Assembly: GCF_001570585.1 (NCBI RefSeq) | Contig: NZ_BBXF01000002.1 | Location: forward strand, 1,686,077 to 1,750,076 | Direction of reading: 5' to 3' | Length of the DNA: 64,000 nucleotides | DNA from: Herbidospora daliensis | Lineage (GTDB): Bacteria; Actinomycetota; Actinomycetes; Streptosporangiales; Streptosporangiaceae | In this document: in pieces, positions 45,345-55,348 of the stretch | Position numbering within the stretch: the stretch's first letter is position 1 | Layout of the letters: each line of letters opens with the position of its first letter | Position numbers and translations under genes: made by a program | The notes under the pieces: model-generated | The model's input: the letters and a program-made list of their open reading frames with translations, nothing else | What the model was told of the DNA's origin: nothing | The model's database searches: none

Positions 45345-46190
45345 TCAGGACGCCTTGCCGACGAGGCGGCCCAGCGGGGCGCTCATCTCGTCGAGGCCGC
45401 TGAGGTCGAGCTCGTCCATCTCGGCGACGCCCTCGGTGGGGGCCTTGATGGACACCTTCGAGCCCCAGCCCGTGTAGCGGGTGTCGGCGGTGATGAGCGG
45501 CAGGTCCGCGATGCCGAGCGTCGACGCCTTGGTCGTGCTGACCACGCGGACCACCAGGCCCTTGGCGTTCACGTAGAGCTTGTAGGAGATGACGCCCTTC
45601 TTCTGCGCCGCGGTGGGACGGTCCGTGTGGCTCTGGATCCACTTCGAGGTCGAGTAGACCTCCCCGAAGGTGATCTTGCCGGTGTACACGGAGCCGGCCC
45701 GCTTGGCCTTCTTCACGAGCTTCTGGAGCGTCATCGGCTCGGTGGGGTTGAGGTACTGACCGAACATCCCGGTCAGCCCGGCGGCCGGACCGCCGGGGGC
45801 GCGCAGCCAGGTCTTGTCCTCCGGCAGGTAGCCGCCGAACATGCCGCCCTTGATGTAGGCGACGGAGCCGATCTTGACGACCTGCTCGGGCTTGAGGAGC
45901 GGCTGGATGTTCTCCGGCATCTCCGCGATGTCGGCGGCCTTGAGGTTGAACTTGGTGGAGATGTCCGACGCGGCCACGCCGGAACGGCCGAACTGGAACG
46001 TTCCCGTCCGGCGGGTCATGATCTGCTTGCCGGCGAGGAACTTGTCACTGAACTTCACGCCGATCCCGGTCTTGAACTGCGCCTTGAGCGCGGTGACCGG
46101 GTTCGGGGCGGCCTGCGCGGGCGCCGCGCCGACAGCGGTGACGGCCGCGACGGCCGTGGCGCATGCCGCGATGGCGAGGATTCGCCTCAT
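45345..46190 (-). CDS. Secreted LppX/LprG-like protein of unknown function
   Basis: A 281-aa exported protein with signal peptide [20 protein letters not shown] cleaved near AQA-AP (about residue 28). The mature part has a beta-rich pattern with hydrophobic strands ([46 protein letters not shown]) like the LppX/LprG/LolA fold that carries lipids. It has a Cys9 within the signal but no true lipobox. GGAGG lies upstream of the ATG. The fold is suggested by pattern only, so a lipid-binding role is a hypothesis. Confidence 0.78.
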   Translation of the reverse strand: MRRILAIAACATAVAAVTAVGAAPAQAAPNPVTALKAQFKTGIGVKFSDKFLAGKQIMTRRTGTFQFGRSGVAASDISTKFNLKAADIAEMPENIQPLLKPEQVVKIGSVAYIKGGMFGGYLPEDKTWLRAPGGPAAGLTGMFGQYLNPTEPMTLQKLVKKAKRAGSVYTGKITFGEVYSTSKWIQSHTDRPTAAQKKGVISYKLYVNAKGLVVRVVSTTKASTLGIADLPLITADTRYTGWGSKVSIKAPTEGVAEMDELDLSGLDEMSAPLGRLVGKAS

Positions 46191-46373
46191 GGTGGGGTTC
46201 CTCCGATGAGTCCCTTGAGGGGAGAGGGGACAGGGGAGGATTCTGCCGGAACATCTATCTCAAATCGATCACTTATCGCGTCTTTTCACAAACTTCACAC
46301 TCGAATCACCAACAAAGTCCGTCAAGCCGACGCTTCCCCGAGACGTCGGCACCGCCGGGTTACAGTGCGAACC

Positions 46374-46775
46374 ATGGAATCCAGGATCAGGATCGTCGTC
46401 GCCAAACCCGGGCTCGACGGTCACGACCGCGGCGTGAAGGTCGTCGCCCGCGCCCTGCGTGACGCGGGCATGGAAGTCGTCTACACAGGTCTGCACCAGA
46501 CCCCGGAGCAGATCGTCCGCACCGCCATCCAGGAGGACGCCGCCGCGATCGGGCTGTCGATCCTCTCGGGCGCCCACATGACCCTGTTCGCGAAGGTGAT
46601 GGACCTCCTGCGCGAACAGGACGCCACCGACATCGTCGTCTTCGGCGGCGGAATCATCCCCGAGGAGGACATCCCCGAGCTCCGCGCCATGGGCGTCAAG
46701 GGCATCTTCACCCCCGGCGCGACCACCGACGAGATCGTCGAGTGGGTCAAGACGACGATCCCCACCGCCGTCTGA
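46374..46775 (+). CDS. Stand-alone cobalamin-binding domain protein (acyl-CoA mutase small-subunit type)
   Basis: A 133-aa protein that is only the B12-binding Rossmann domain of methylmalonyl/isobutyryl-CoA mutases. [20 protein letters not shown] contains the DxHxxG base-on motif with His17 as axial ligand, [11 protein letters not shown] matches the SxL signature and [12 protein letters not shown] the GG motif. It would hold adenosylcobalamin for a separate large subunit, as in IcmA/IcmB, but no large subunit is in view. Start ATG 46374. The preceding 183 bp are relatively AT-rich for this window. sucC begins 214 bp downstream. Confidence 0.92.
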   Translation: MESRIRIVVAKPGLDGHDRGVKVVARALRDAGMEVVYTGLHQTPEQIVRTAIQEDAAAIGLSILSGAHMTLFAKVMDLLREQDATDIVVFGGGIIPEEDIPELRAMGVKGIFTPGATTDEIVEWVKTTIPTAV

Positions 46776-46805
46776 GCGGGGCCCGACTCGCCCATTCGGT
46801 ACGTA

Positions 46806-46834
46806 TCCGGGAGCCCTCCCACCCCCATCCCGGA
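46806..46834 (+). terminator. Possible terminator hairpin after the B12-binding gene
   Basis: TCCGGGA (46806-46812) pairs with TCCCGGA (46828-46834) around a 15-nt loop, 31 bp after the stop of the B12-binding gene. There is no T-tract. It separates that gene from sucC. Confidence 0.4.
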
Positions 46835-46989
46835 CGTCTAGTACATAACGGGAAAGTCGGCAACCCCCAAACGCCCCCCTATGACCGCGCCACGCACGGC
46901 CTGGGGCTAGGCTTTCTGCGCGGAAATGCCAGGCAGGACGACGGCGCCCTGTCCAGTGGCGCCCTCGACATTCAAAGGGACGGACCCTC

Positions 46990-48171
46990 GTGGACCTGTT
47001 CGAACATCAGGCGAAGGAGCTCTTCGCCGCGTACGGCATCCCGGTGCCGCGCGGAATCGTCGCGCACACCGTGGCTGAGGCACGGGCGGCGGCCGAACAA
47101 CTGACCGGGCGGGTCGTGGTCAAGGCCCAGGTCAAGACCGGTGGCCGGGGCAAGGCCGGCGGCGTGAAGGTGGCCGACGACGCCAACGACGCCGAGGCGA
47201 AGGCCACCGCCATCCTCGGCATGGACATCAAGGGCCACACGGTCCACAAGGTCCTGATCGAAGAGGCGAGCGACATCGCGGAGGAGTACTACTTCTCCTT
47301 CCTGCTCGACCGTGCGAACCGTACCTTCCTCGCGATCTGCTCCGCCGCCGGCGGCATGGACATCGAAGAGGTCGCGCACACCGCCCCCGAGAAGGTGGCG
47401 AAGGTCCCGGTCAACCCGATCGACGGGATCGACCGGGCGAGGGCGCGCGAGATCGCGCAGGCGGGCGGGCTGCCCGAGAAGTCGCTCGACGGGGCCGCCG
47501 AGCTCATCGAGCGCCTGTGGGCCGTCTTCGTCGACGAAGACGCCTCGCTCGTCGAGGTCAACCCGATGATCCTCGCGGCCGACGGCCAGGTGAAGGCGCT
47601 CGACGGCAAGGTCACCCTCGACGCCAACGCCGACTTCCGCCAGAAGGAGCACGAGGCGTACGTCGACAAGGCGGCCGAGGACCCGCTCGAGGCGCGGGCC
47701 AAGGAGAAGCACCTCAACTACGTGAAGCTCGACGGCAGCGTCGGCATCATCGGCAACGGCGCCGGTCTGGTCATGTCCACCCTCGACGTGGTCGCCTACG
47801 CCGGCGAGCAGTTCGCCGGCTCGCCGAAGCCCGCCAACTTCCTCGACATCGGCGGCGGCGCCTCGGCCGAGGTGATGGCCAACGGGCTGGAGATCATCCT
47901 GTCCGACCCGGCCGTGAAGTCGGTGTTCGTGAACGTCTTCGGCGGCATCACCGCCTGCGACGCGGTCGCCGACGGCATCGTCAGCGCCTTCAAGCTGCTG
48001 GGCGACCGGGGCGAGGCGGTCACCCGCCCGCTCGTGGTCCGCCTCGACGGCAACAACGCGGCGCTGGGCCGCGAGATCCTGCAGAACGCCGCCCTCCCGG
48101 GCGTCGAACTGGTCGACACCATGGACGACGCGGCCAAGCGCGCCGCCGAACTCGCCGCGGTAGGTGCGTAA
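46990..48171 (+). CDS. sucC: Succinate-CoA ligase, beta subunit
   Basis: A 393-aa ATP-grasp subunit of succinyl-CoA synthetase. It has [20 protein letters not shown] at the N-terminus, [17 protein letters not shown] in the nucleotide-binding region, LVEVNPMIL for the metal site, and [14 protein letters not shown], contacting SucD. It joins CoA and succinate with formation or use of a nucleoside triphosphate in the TCA cycle. The start is GTG, with GGGACGG about 9 nt upstream. The stop TAA shares two bases with the sucD ATG region (TAATG). Confidence 0.97.
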   Translation: MDLFEHQAKELFAAYGIPVPRGIVAHTVAEARAAAEQLTGRVVVKAQVKTGGRGKAGGVKVADDANDAEAKATAILGMDIKGHTVHKVLIEEASDIAEEYYFSFLLDRANRTFLAICSAAGGMDIEEVAHTAPEKVAKVPVNPIDGIDRARAREIAQAGGLPEKSLDGAAELIERLWAVFVDEDASLVEVNPMILAADGQVKALDGKVTLDANADFRQKEHEAYVDKAAEDPLEARAKEKHLNYVKLDGSVGIIGNGAGLVMSTLDVVAYAGEQFAGSPKPANFLDIGGGASAEVMANGLEIILSDPAVKSVFVNVFGGITACDAVADGIVSAFKLLGDRGEAVTRPLVVRLDGNNAALGREILQNAALPGVELVDTMDDAAKRAAELAAVGA

Positions 48172-49046
48172 TGGCCATCTGGCTCACCGAGAAAAGCCGA
48201 ATCATCGTCCAGGGCATCACGGGGTCGGAGGGCACCAAGCACACCCTGCGCATGCTGGCCTCCGGCGCCAACGTCGTCGGCGGCGTGAACCCGCGCAAGG
48301 CGGGCACCACCCACGAGGGCCTGCCGGTGTTCGCGACCGTCGCCGAGGCGATGGAGAAGACCAAGGCCGACGTCAGTGTCATCTTCGTGCCGCCGGCCTT
48401 CACCGCGGGCGCGGTCAAGGAGGCGATCGACGCCGAGATCCCGCTCGCGGTCGTCATCACCGAGGGCGTGCCGATCCACGACACGACCGAGTTCTGGGCC
48501 TATGCCACCAAGAAGGGCAACAAGACCCGGATCATCGGCCCGAACTGCCCGGGCATCGCCTCGCCCGGCGCCTCCAACGCCGGCATCATCCCCGCCGACA
48601 TCACCACCCCGGGCCGCATCGGCCTGGTCTCGAAGTCGGGCACGCTGACCTACCAGCTCATGTACGAGCTGCGTGACTTCGGCTTCTCGACGGCGGTCGG
48701 CATCGGCGGCGACCCGGTCATCGGCACCACCCACATCGACGCCCTCCAGGCGTTCCAGGACGACCCGGGCACCGACGCCATCGTCATGATCGGCGAGATC
48801 GGCGGCGACGCCGAGGAGCGCGCGGCGGCCTACATCGAGAAGAACGTGACCAAGCCCGTCGTGGCCTACGTCGCGGGCTTCACCGCCCCCGAGGGCAAGA
48901 CGATGGGCCACGCCGGCGCCATCGTGTCGGGTTCGGCCGGCACCGCGCAGGCGAAGAAGGAAGCGCTGGAGAAGGTCGGCGTCCGCGTCGGCAAGACCCC
49001 CAGCGAGACCGCCCGCCTCATGCGGGAGATCATGCAGAACCGCTAG
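48171..49046 (+). CDS. sucD: Succinate-CoA ligase, alpha subunit
   Basis: A 291-aa CoA-binding subunit. [14 protein letters not shown] is the Rossmann loop, [12 protein letters not shown] the conserved ligand, and [10 protein letters not shown] contains the histidine that is phosphorylated during catalysis. It overlaps the sucC stop (TAATG), so the subunits are made together. A strong intrinsic terminator follows at 49055-49092. Confidence 0.97.
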   Translation: MAIWLTEKSRIIVQGITGSEGTKHTLRMLASGANVVGGVNPRKAGTTHEGLPVFATVAEAMEKTKADVSVIFVPPAFTAGAVKEAIDAEIPLAVVITEGVPIHDTTEFWAYATKKGNKTRIIGPNCPGIASPGASNAGIIPADITTPGRIGLVSKSGTLTYQLMYELRDFGFSTAVGIGGDPVIGTTHIDALQAFQDDPGTDAIVMIGEIGGDAEERAAAYIEKNVTKPVVAYVAGFTAPEGKTMGHAGAIVSGSAGTAQAKKEALEKVGVRVGKTPSETARLMREIMQNR

Positions 49047-49054
49047 TCGTTCCC

Positions 49055-49092
49055 CGAGAACCCCGGCCGCAAGCGCCGGGGTTCTCGTTTTT
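49055..49092 (+). terminator. Intrinsic terminator of sucCD
   Basis: CGAGAACCCCGGC (49055-49067) pairs perfectly with GCCGGGGTTCTCG (49075-49087) around a 7-nt loop and is followed by five T residues. It is the best rho-independent terminator in the window. Confidence 0.95.
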
Positions 49093-49166
49093 CCCAAGGA
49101 CAAACGGGACGGCCCATCGGCGCGGCGTGACCGAGATACGGCCCTCCCTTGAGAGCATCGGCTACT

Positions 49167-50702
49167 GTGACGGCGCTTCTCGACCAGATTCGGACAGTCC
49201 CCCGGGCCGTCTTCGGCGACGACGACCGGCGTCCGCTGCCGGTCTCGGGCATGCTGGCCGCGGCGGGCACGCTCGGCATCGGCCTGGCGGTGCTCACCAC
49301 GCTGACGCTGATCGGCTGGATCGCGGCGCCCCGCGGCACGTTCGGCTCGGGGCTGCCGGGGGTGTTCCGGACCGCCTGCCAGTTGTGGCTGGCCGCCCAC
49401 CACGCCGGGTTCGAGATCCCGGGCGGCGGCCGGGTGGGCCTGCTCCCGCTGGGCCTGATGATCCTGCCGGGCACCCTGCTCTACCGGGCCGGGTTGTGGA
49501 TGGCCCGCGACGCCGACCTGCGGCTGCGGCTGCCCGCGCGGCTGCCGAAGGGCTCGTCCAAGGACCTGGCGAACGCCCGCCGCAAGGCCCAGCTGATCCT
49601 GATCGCCCGCGCCGGCATCTCGCTGGCCGCGCCCTACGCCCTGCTGGCCGGGGTGATCGCCCTGGTGGGGGCCAACGAGGTGACCCGGCCGTCGGTGGCC
49701 GAGGCGCTGATCAGCCACCTGCTGCTGGCGTTCCTGGCCGGGTCGGTGGCCGTCGCCCGCACGATCGGGCCGTGGCGGGCGATGGTCCGGCTGCTGCCCG
49801 AACGGCCGCGCTCGGTCGTGGTCGGCACGTTCGTCGCCGTGTCGCTGATGCTCGGGGCCGGGCTGCTGCTGGTGCTCGGCATGATCACCGTCAAGTTCGG
49901 CGAGATCAAGGCCCTCACCGACGCGCTCAACCCCGGTCTGGTGGGCGGCGCGCTGCTGGCGCTGGTCGAGACGCTCTACCTGTTCAACGCCGGGATCTGG
50001 GGGATGGCGTACATCACCGGGGCCGGGTTCGTCATCGGGACCGGCACCCTGGTCGCGCCGACCGGGGTGAAACTCGGCACGATCCCGTCGTTGCCGCTGC
50101 TGGGCGCGCTGCCCGAGTCGGGCCCGGTGTCGCCGTGGCTGATGGCCGTGGTGGCGCTGCCGTTCGCGGCCGGGGCGGTGGCCGGGGTGGTGGTCGCCCG
50201 CATCGCGCCCACGCCGTCGCTGGAGGCGGCGCCGCTGTGGGGGTTCGTCTGCGGGCTGAGTTCCGGCGCGGTCGCCGGGCTGCTGGCGGCGTTGTCGGGT
50301 GGCCCGCTGGGCGGCGCGCGCATGGTCGCCGTCGGCCCGTCGGCCTGGGAGGTGGCCTTCTCGGTCACCCTCGAAGTGGGCGTGGCGGCGGGCATCTCGG
50401 CCGGCTTGGCCAACTGGTGGCTGATCTCCCACACCCCGGCGGAGAAGCCGATCGCCGAGGTCGTCACGAAGGTCAAGAAGAAGCGCAAGGCGAAGAAGGA
50501 GCCGCTGCCCGGTCACTGGATGGACGCCACCGAGGCCGACACCATCCCGATCCCGGTGATCCGCGACGTCGAGCCCGACGACCACGCCGTCGAGACCTTC
50601 GCCCGCAAACGCTCGACCCCGATCAGGCCCGACGACGACGAGGAGCCGATCGACGATCCGACCGGCGCCCACGTCACTTACCTGAACAGCAAAGACGACT
50701 AG
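49167..50702 (+). CDS. perM: Polytopic membrane protein PerM-like (DUF6350)
   Basis: A 511-aa integral membrane protein with about eight to ten hydrophobic helices over residues 30-435 and a charged cytoplasmic tail (KVKKKRKAKKEP, acidic RPDDDEEPIDDP). It resembles the DUF6350 family, named PerM in mycobacteria where it supports cell division and persistence. Its place between sucCD and purN-purH is the conserved actinobacterial order, which supports the call. GTG 49167 is preferred; a TTG at 49149 is in frame. It overlaps the convergent MarR gene by 4 bp. Confidence 0.88.
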   Translation: MTALLDQIRTVPRAVFGDDDRRPLPVSGMLAAAGTLGIGLAVLTTLTLIGWIAAPRGTFGSGLPGVFRTACQLWLAAHHAGFEIPGGGRVGLLPLGLMILPGTLLYRAGLWMARDADLRLRLPARLPKGSSKDLANARRKAQLILIARAGISLAAPYALLAGVIALVGANEVTRPSVAEALISHLLLAFLAGSVAVARTIGPWRAMVRLLPERPRSVVVGTFVAVSLMLGAGLLLVLGMITVKFGEIKALTDALNPGLVGGALLALVETLYLFNAGIWGMAYITGAGFVIGTGTLVAPTGVKLGTIPSLPLLGALPESGPVSPWLMAVVALPFAAGAVAGVVVARIAPTPSLEAAPLWGFVCGLSSGAVAGLLAALSGGPLGGARMVAVGPSAWEVAFSVTLEVGVAAGISAGLANWWLISHTPAEKPIAEVVTKVKKKRKAKKEPLPGHWMDATEADTIPIPVIRDVEPDDHAVETFARKRSTPIRPDDDEEPIDDPTGAHVTYLNSKDD

Positions 50703-51166
50703 GGAGCCGCGATTCCGCCGCGCAGGCGCTCGGCGTGCCGTGTCTGATTGGCCAGCGCGCGGCGCAGGAAGGTCTCGATGAGCTCGAGCTCGCCGACGGT
50801 GAACCGGAGCAGCTCGGCACGGGCGTCGTCGGCGATCGGCCCCCAGATTTCCTGAACGTCGGCTCGCCCCTTCCCGGTCAGATGCACCCGCACGCGACGC
50901 CGGTCGGCCGTGTCCCGGACCCGTTCGACCAGGCCGGCCTGCTCCAGCCGGTCGATGGCGGTGGTGGCCGCGCCTCCGGTGAGACCGGCGGCGGCGGCCA
51001 GTTCGCTCGCGGTGAGCGGGCCGCGTGCCGTCAGCCGGCTCAGGCATCTCAGGTCGGTGCGGTTGACGCCGAGCCGCCGGGCGGCGAGTTCGTCGATGAG
51101 GTCGGTGGCGTCCTGCAGCTCCTGAACACCCCTGGTCACGGCCTGAACGCCCGATTGCTTTGACAA
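50699..51166 (-). CDS. MarR-family transcriptional regulator
   Basis: A 155-aa winged-helix repressor-type protein. RLGVNRTDLRCLSRLTARGP, TASELAAAAGLTGGAATTAID and LVERVRDTADRRRVRVHLTGKG form the MarR DNA-binding domain. The start is a TTG at 51164-51166. The dyad at 51167-51179 sits directly before it and is a likely autoregulatory operator. It is divergent from a GNAT acetyltransferase, which it probably controls. Confidence 0.92.
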   Translation of the reverse strand: MSKQSGVQAVTRGVQELQDATDLIDELAARRLGVNRTDLRCLSRLTARGPLTASELAAAAGLTGGAATTAIDRLEQAGLVERVRDTADRRRVRVHLTGKGRADVQEIWGPIADDARAELLRFTVGELELIETFLRRALANQTRHAERLRGGIAAP

Positions 51167-51179
51167 TCTAACCCTTAGA
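51167..51179. promoter_or_regulatory. Dyad operator candidate in the MarR/GNAT divergent region
   Basis: TCTAA-CCC-TTAGA is a perfect 5-bp dyad starting at the base before the MarR TTG. Another TCTAA occurs at 51207-51211 and the AT-rich TTGAATTAA lies between them. The arrangement suits a MarR-type binding site over both promoters. Confidence 0.55.
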
Positions 51180-51228
51180 AAGTTGAATTAATTTGGCCGA
51201 CTGAAGTCTAACTCCCACGGAGGGCACC

Positions 51229-51771
51229 ATGTCACAATCCGCTGCCGTACTGCGGCCGGCGACGGCCGGCGACGTCGGGGCCCTGCTGACGTTGATGGAC
51301 TCCGTCCACGCATGGCTTCTGGCCCGGGGCCGGCCCGAGCAGTGGGGAACGACGCCGTTCTCGCGGATCCCCGGCTTCCCCGATCGGGTCGCCGAATGGG
51401 CCGGCCAGAACGTCGTCACCCTGGCCGAACGAGACGGCCACTGTGTCGGGATGCTGGCCGCGGCGCCCATGGTCCCGCCGCGGATCCCCGCCGGGACCGT
51501 GCCCGGCGGATCGATGTTCATCCACACCGTGATGACCGATCGCGGCCCCGCCGGCCACGGTGTCGGCGTGTTGTTGCTGGAAGAGGCCGAGCGCCTCGCC
51601 CGGGAGCGGAGCGCTCCCGCGCTGGCCCTCGACCACTGGGCCGACAGCGCCGAACTGGGCCGCCTCTACGACGACCACGGTTACGTCAAGGTCGCCGAAT
51701 ACACCGCGGAACAGGCCGGCCGGCCCGTCCGCACCGCCGTGCGCGTGCGATCTCTGCGCGACCCCGGCTGA
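51229..51771 (+). CDS. GNAT-family N-acetyltransferase
   Basis: A 180-aa acetyltransferase with an N-terminal RPATAGDVGALLTLMDS and the acetyl-CoA loop RGPAGHGVGVLLLEEAERLA (about 105-124), then LALDHWADSAELGRLYDDHGY, the usual last strand-helix. It would acetylate an amine of a small molecule, possibly one that induces the divergent MarR gene. GGAGG precedes the ATG by 6 nt. The substrate is unknown. Confidence 0.9.
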   Translation: MSQSAAVLRPATAGDVGALLTLMDSVHAWLLARGRPEQWGTTPFSRIPGFPDRVAEWAGQNVVTLAERDGHCVGMLAAAPMVPPRIPAGTVPGGSMFIHTVMTDRGPAGHGVGVLLLEEAERLARERSAPALALDHWADSAELGRLYDDHGYVKVAEYTAEQAGRPVRTAVRVRSLRDPG

Positions 51772-51772
51772 G

Positions 51773-52174
51773 TCAGCCGGGCAGCGGCATGTTCGACGGC
51801 CACGCCATGCCGAGCTTGGCCTCCAGCGCCGTCTTCAGCTCGGTGGAGCACTCGGTCTGCGCCGTGACGGTGCCGGCCCCCTTCAGGCATTCGGTGTACG
51901 CCGTCAGCTCGGTCCCCAGGTAGACCTGCACGGCCGTGGTGACCCCGCCGAGCAGGAACGCCAGCGTGGAGATGACCACCGCGCCGGTCGCCATCCCGGT
52001 CGGCTGGCCGCCCTTCTTGAGCGTGCGCAGGTCGCGGACGCCCACGACGAGGCCGAAGACCGACAGGGCCAGGCCCATCGTCGGCACGAACAGTGTGAAG
52101 ATCAGCGCCATCAGAGCGAGGGCCAGCGCCCGGCGCCCGCCCATCTCCGCGGCCGTCTGCAGTGGTGTGGTCAC
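51773..52174 (-). CDS. Small two-helix membrane protein, DUF4190-like
   Basis: A 133-aa protein with two hydrophobic helices (ALALALMALIFTLFVPTMGLAL and ATGAVVISTLAFLLGGVTT) joined by the basic loop VRDLRTLKKGGQP, resembling small actinobacterial membrane proteins of the DUF4190 type. An extracellular C-terminal part contains two cysteines (YTECLKG, TECSTEL). GTG 52174 is chosen for GGGAGAT just upstream; a GTG at 52204 would add ten residues. It converges on the GNAT gene with one base between stops. Function unknown. Confidence 0.78.
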   Translation of the reverse strand: MTTPLQTAAEMGGRRALALALMALIFTLFVPTMGLALSVFGLVVGVRDLRTLKKGGQPTGMATGAVVISTLAFLLGGVTTAVQVYLGTELTAYTECLKGAGTVTAQTECSTELKTALEAKLGMAWPSNMPLPG

Positions 52175-52256
52175 GATCTCCCGCCTTGCTGATAGGGCCT
52201 TCACGCCGCACGACGGCGTGACCGATACCCTTTGTCACGCACCCGTTCACTTCCCC

Positions 52257-52264
52257 GAAGGAGA
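52257..52264 (+). promoter_or_regulatory. Ribosome-binding site that points to a CTG start for purN
   Basis: GAAGGAGA lies 5 nt before CTG 52270-52272 and 20 nt before the first canonical in-frame start, GTG 52285. The spacing decides in favour of CTG. Confidence 0.7.
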
Positions 52265-52269
52265 CCGCT

Positions 52270-52878
52270 CTGTCTTCCCGGCTCGTGGTCCTCGTCTCGG
52301 GTTCGGGGACCAACCTACAAGCCCTTCTCGACGTCGCGGCAGATCCGGCCTACGGAGCGACCGTCGTGGCCGTCGGGGCCGACCGTCCGGCCATCGAGGG
52401 GCTGGCCCGCGCCGAACGCGCCGGCCTGCCCACGTTCGCCGAGCGGGTAAGTGATCATACGGCCCGTGAGGCGTGGGATTCCGCGCTGGCCGAGAAGATC
52501 GCCGAGTACAAACCCGATCTGGTGGTGTCGGCCGGGTTCATGAAGATCCTCGGCCCGGCCGTGCTGTCGCGGTTCACGGTGGTCAACACCCACCCGGCGC
52601 TCCTCCCGTCCTTCCCCGGCGCCCACGCCGTGCGCGACGCGCTCGCCTACGGGGTGAAGGTCACCGGCTGCACCGTCCACCTGGTCGACGACGGGGTCGA
52701 CACCGGCCCGGTGATCGCCCAGACGGTGGTGCCCGTCGAAGACGGCGACGACGAGACGACGCTCCACGAGCGCATCAAGGGCGTCGAGCGCGGGCTGCTG
52801 GTCGAGGTGGTCGGGCGGATGGCCCGCGAGGGCTGGCGGGTCTCCGGGCGCACGGTGCGCCTCGGCACGACCCTCTGA
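52270..52878 (+). CDS. purN: Phosphoribosylglycinamide formyltransferase
   Basis: A 202-aa (from CTG) enzyme that formylates GAR with 10-formyl-tetrahydrofolate in purine synthesis. [15 protein letters not shown] is the phosphate-binding loop, FMKILGP and [12 protein letters not shown] contain the catalytic Asn/His pair, and [13 protein letters not shown] the catalytic Asp. An in-frame TGA at 52219 limits the reading; between it and GTG 52285 there is no ATG, GTG or TTG. CTG 52270 restores the first beta-strand (RLVVLVSG) and is correctly spaced from GAAGGAGA. It is followed 22 bp later by purH. Confidence 0.93.
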   Translation: MSSRLVVLVSGSGTNLQALLDVAADPAYGATVVAVGADRPAIEGLARAERAGLPTFAERVSDHTAREAWDSALAEKIAEYKPDLVVSAGFMKILGPAVLSRFTVVNTHPALLPSFPGAHAVRDALAYGVKVTGCTVHLVDDGVDTGPVIAQTVVPVEDGDDETTLHERIKGVERGLLVEVVGRMAREGWRVSGRTVRLGTTL

Positions 52879-52900
52879 ACAGAACACAGGAGGCTACACA

Positions 52901-54442
52901 GTGACTCGGATCGCCATCCGGCGCGCGCTGATCACGGTTTACGACAAGACCGGCCTGGAAGACCTCGCGCGAGGGCTCGAAGCGGCGGGCGTGGAGATCG
53001 TCTCGACCGGCGGCACCGCCGCCGCCATCGCCGCCTACGGCATCCCGGTCACGAAGGTCGAGTCGCTGACGGGCTTCCCCGAGTGCCTCGACGGCCGGGT
53101 GAAGACCCTCCACCCGCGCGTGCACGCCGGGCTGCTGGCCGACGGCGCCAACCCCGATCACGTCACCCAGCTCGAAGAGCTGGAGATCGAGCCGTTCCAG
53201 CTCTGTGTGGTCAACCTCTACCCGTTCCGCGAGACGGTCGCCTCGGGCGCCTCCGACGCCGACTGCGTGGAGAAGATCGACATCGGCGGCCCGGCGATGA
53301 TCCGCGCCGCCGCCAAGAACCACGGCACGGTCGCCGTGGTCGTCGACCCGCGCAGCTACCCCTCGGTGCTGGCCGCGATCGGCGAGGGCGGCTTCACCGT
53401 CACCGAGCGCCGCCGCCTGGCCGCCACCGCCTACGCCCACACCGCCAGCTACGACGTGGCCGTGGCCTCGTGGTTCGCCAACGTCTACGCCCCCGAGGGC
53501 GAGTGGCCGACCTTCATGGGCGCTGACTGGACCCTCAAAGACGTGCTGCGTTACGGTGAGAACCCCCACCAGCGCGCCGCCCTCTATTCGACGGGCTCCG
53601 GCGGCCTGGCGGGCGCGCAGCAGCTCCACGGCAAGGAGATGTCCTACAACAACTACGTCGACGCCGATGCCGCCTGGCGCTCGGCCTGGGACTTCGACTC
53701 CCCGGCCGTCGCGATCATCAAGCACGCCAACCCGTGTGGCATCGCCGTGGCCGGCGACGTTGTCGAGGCTCACCGCAAGGCCCACGAGTGCGACCCGGTC
53801 TCGGCCTACGGCGGTGTCATCGCGGTCAACCGCGAGGTCACCCGTGAACTGGCCGAGCAGATCGCGCCCATCTTCACCGAGGTGGTCGTCGCGCCGTCGT
53901 TCGCCGACGAGGCGCTGACCGTCCTCAAGGAGAAGAAGAACCTCCGGCTGCTGGCCTGCCCGCAGGGTCCCCGGAACGCCGCGGAGTTCCGGCGCATCGA
54001 CGGCGGGCTGCTGGTGCAGACCGTCGACCGCGTCGACGCGCCCGGCGACGGCGTCGCGGGGTGGGAACTGAAGGCCGGTCCGGCGGTCTCCGCCGAGACG
54101 CTGGCCGATCTCGAGTTCGCCTGGAAGGCCGTTCGCTCGGTCAAGTCGAACGCGATCCTGCTGGCCCGCGACGGCGCCTCGGTCGGCGTCGGCATGGGCC
54201 AGGTCAACAGGGTCGACTCGGCGCGCCTGGCGGTCACGCGGGCGGGGGAGCGGGCGGCCGGTTCGGTGGCCGCCTCCGACGCCTTCTTCCCGTTCGCCGA
54301 CGGCCTGCAGGTGCTGGTCGACGGCGGCGTGACCGCGATCGTGGAGCCGGGCGGCTCGATCCGTGACGACGAGGTCATCGCGGCGGCGCAGGCCGCCGGG
54401 GTGAGCCTCTACTTCACCGGCACCCGCCACTTCTTCCACTAA
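52901..54442 (+). CDS. purH: Bifunctional AICAR formyltransferase / IMP cyclohydrolase
   Basis: A 513-aa enzyme performing the last two steps of IMP synthesis. The N-terminal cyclohydrolase half has [21 protein letters not shown] and [17 protein letters not shown]. The AICAR transformylase half has [30 protein letters not shown] and [11 protein letters not shown], ending with TGTRHFFH. The start is GTG with AGGAGG upstream. It lies between purN and folD, which makes the formyl donor for both. Confidence 0.97.
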   Translation: MTRIAIRRALITVYDKTGLEDLARGLEAAGVEIVSTGGTAAAIAAYGIPVTKVESLTGFPECLDGRVKTLHPRVHAGLLADGANPDHVTQLEELEIEPFQLCVVNLYPFRETVASGASDADCVEKIDIGGPAMIRAAAKNHGTVAVVVDPRSYPSVLAAIGEGGFTVTERRRLAATAYAHTASYDVAVASWFANVYAPEGEWPTFMGADWTLKDVLRYGENPHQRAALYSTGSGGLAGAQQLHGKEMSYNNYVDADAAWRSAWDFDSPAVAIIKHANPCGIAVAGDVVEAHRKAHECDPVSAYGGVIAVNREVTRELAEQIAPIFTEVVVAPSFADEALTVLKEKKNLRLLACPQGPRNAAEFRRIDGGLLVQTVDRVDAPGDGVAGWELKAGPAVSAETLADLEFAWKAVRSVKSNAILLARDGASVGVGMGQVNRVDSARLAVTRAGERAAGSVAASDAFFPFADGLQVLVDGGVTAIVEPGGSIRDDEVIAAAQAAGVSLYFTGTRHFFH

Positions 54443-54452
54443 GGGGCCAGAC

Positions 54453-55313
54453 ATGAGCGCAGGGATTCTCGACGGCAAGGCCACCGCGGCCAAGATCAAG
54501 CTCGACCTGGCGCTGCGCGTCGGCAAGCTCGCCGAGGCGGGCGTCACGCCGGGCCTGGGCACGGTGCTGGTCGGCGACGACCCGGCCAGCCACATCTACG
54601 TCGCCAGCAAGCACCGCGACTGCGCCGAGGTCGGCATCAACTCGATCCAGCGCGAGCTGCCCGCCGACGCGACGATCGGCCAGGTCGAAGACGTCATCGA
54701 CGAGCTCAACGCCGACCCGGCGTGCAACGGCTACATCGTGCAGCTGCCGCTGCCGCGGCACCTCGACACGATGGCGCTGCTGGAGCGGGTCGACCCGGCG
54801 AAGGACGCCGACGGCCTCCACCCGGTCAACCTCGGCCGGCTGGTCCACATGGTCGACGCGCCGCTGCCCTGCACGCCGCGCGGCATCGTCGACCTCCTGC
54901 GGGCCTACGACGTGCCGGTCAACGGCGCCGAGGTCGTGGTGATCGGCCGGGGCATCACGGTCGGCCGTCCGCTGGGCCTGCTGCTCACCCGGCGGACCGA
55001 GAACGCCACCGTCACCCTGTGCCACACCGGAACGCGTGACCTGGCCGACCACGTCAGGCGGGCCGACATCGTCGTGGCGGCGGCCGGGGTGCCCGGGCTC
55101 ATCACCGCCGAGATGGTGAAGCCGGGCGCGGCCGTGCTCGACGTCGGCGTCTCGCGGGTCGACGGGAAGATCGCCGGCGACGTCGCGCCCGGCGTCGCCG
55201 AAGTCGCCGGGTGGGTCGCGCCCAATCCCGGCGGTGTCGGACCGATGACCCGCGCCCTGCTGCTGACCAACGTGGTCGAGGCCGCGGAGCGGGACGCGGG
55301 TCTGCTGAGCTAG
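54453..55313 (+). CDS. folD: Methylenetetrahydrofolate dehydrogenase / cyclohydrolase
   Basis: A 286-aa bifunctional enzyme that makes 10-formyl-tetrahydrofolate. [14 protein letters not shown] contains the catalytic Tyr-x3-Lys, [10 protein letters not shown] the folate loop, [12 protein letters not shown] the family signature and [18 protein letters not shown] the NADP-binding loop (GRGITVG in place of the more usual GRSxxVG). It starts 10 bp after purH and supplies its cofactor. A short hairpin follows the stop. Confidence 0.96.
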   Translation: MSAGILDGKATAAKIKLDLALRVGKLAEAGVTPGLGTVLVGDDPASHIYVASKHRDCAEVGINSIQRELPADATIGQVEDVIDELNADPACNGYIVQLPLPRHLDTMALLERVDPAKDADGLHPVNLGRLVHMVDAPLPCTPRGIVDLLRAYDVPVNGAEVVVIGRGITVGRPLGLLLTRRTENATVTLCHTGTRDLADHVRRADIVVAAAGVPGLITAEMVKPGAAVLDVGVSRVDGKIAGDVAPGVAEVAGWVAPNPGGVGPMTRALLLTNVVEAAERDAGLLS

Positions 55314-55316
55314 AAA

Positions 55317-55341
55317 GCGGAGACCCCTCGCCGAGCTCCGC
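55317..55341. terminator. Weak hairpin after folD
   Basis: GCGGAG (55317-55322) pairs with CTCCGC (55336-55341) around a 13-nt loop directly after the folD stop, in the 60-bp gap between convergent genes. The stem is short and there is no T-tract. Confidence 0.4.
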
Positions 55342-55348
55342 GACCCGT

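Noticed and set aside
47796-51047. Leftward open frame of over 1,000 codons across sucCD and perM
   Set aside because: It crosses a strong terminator and three well-supported genes and has no recognisable domain, so it is a shadow of high GC content.
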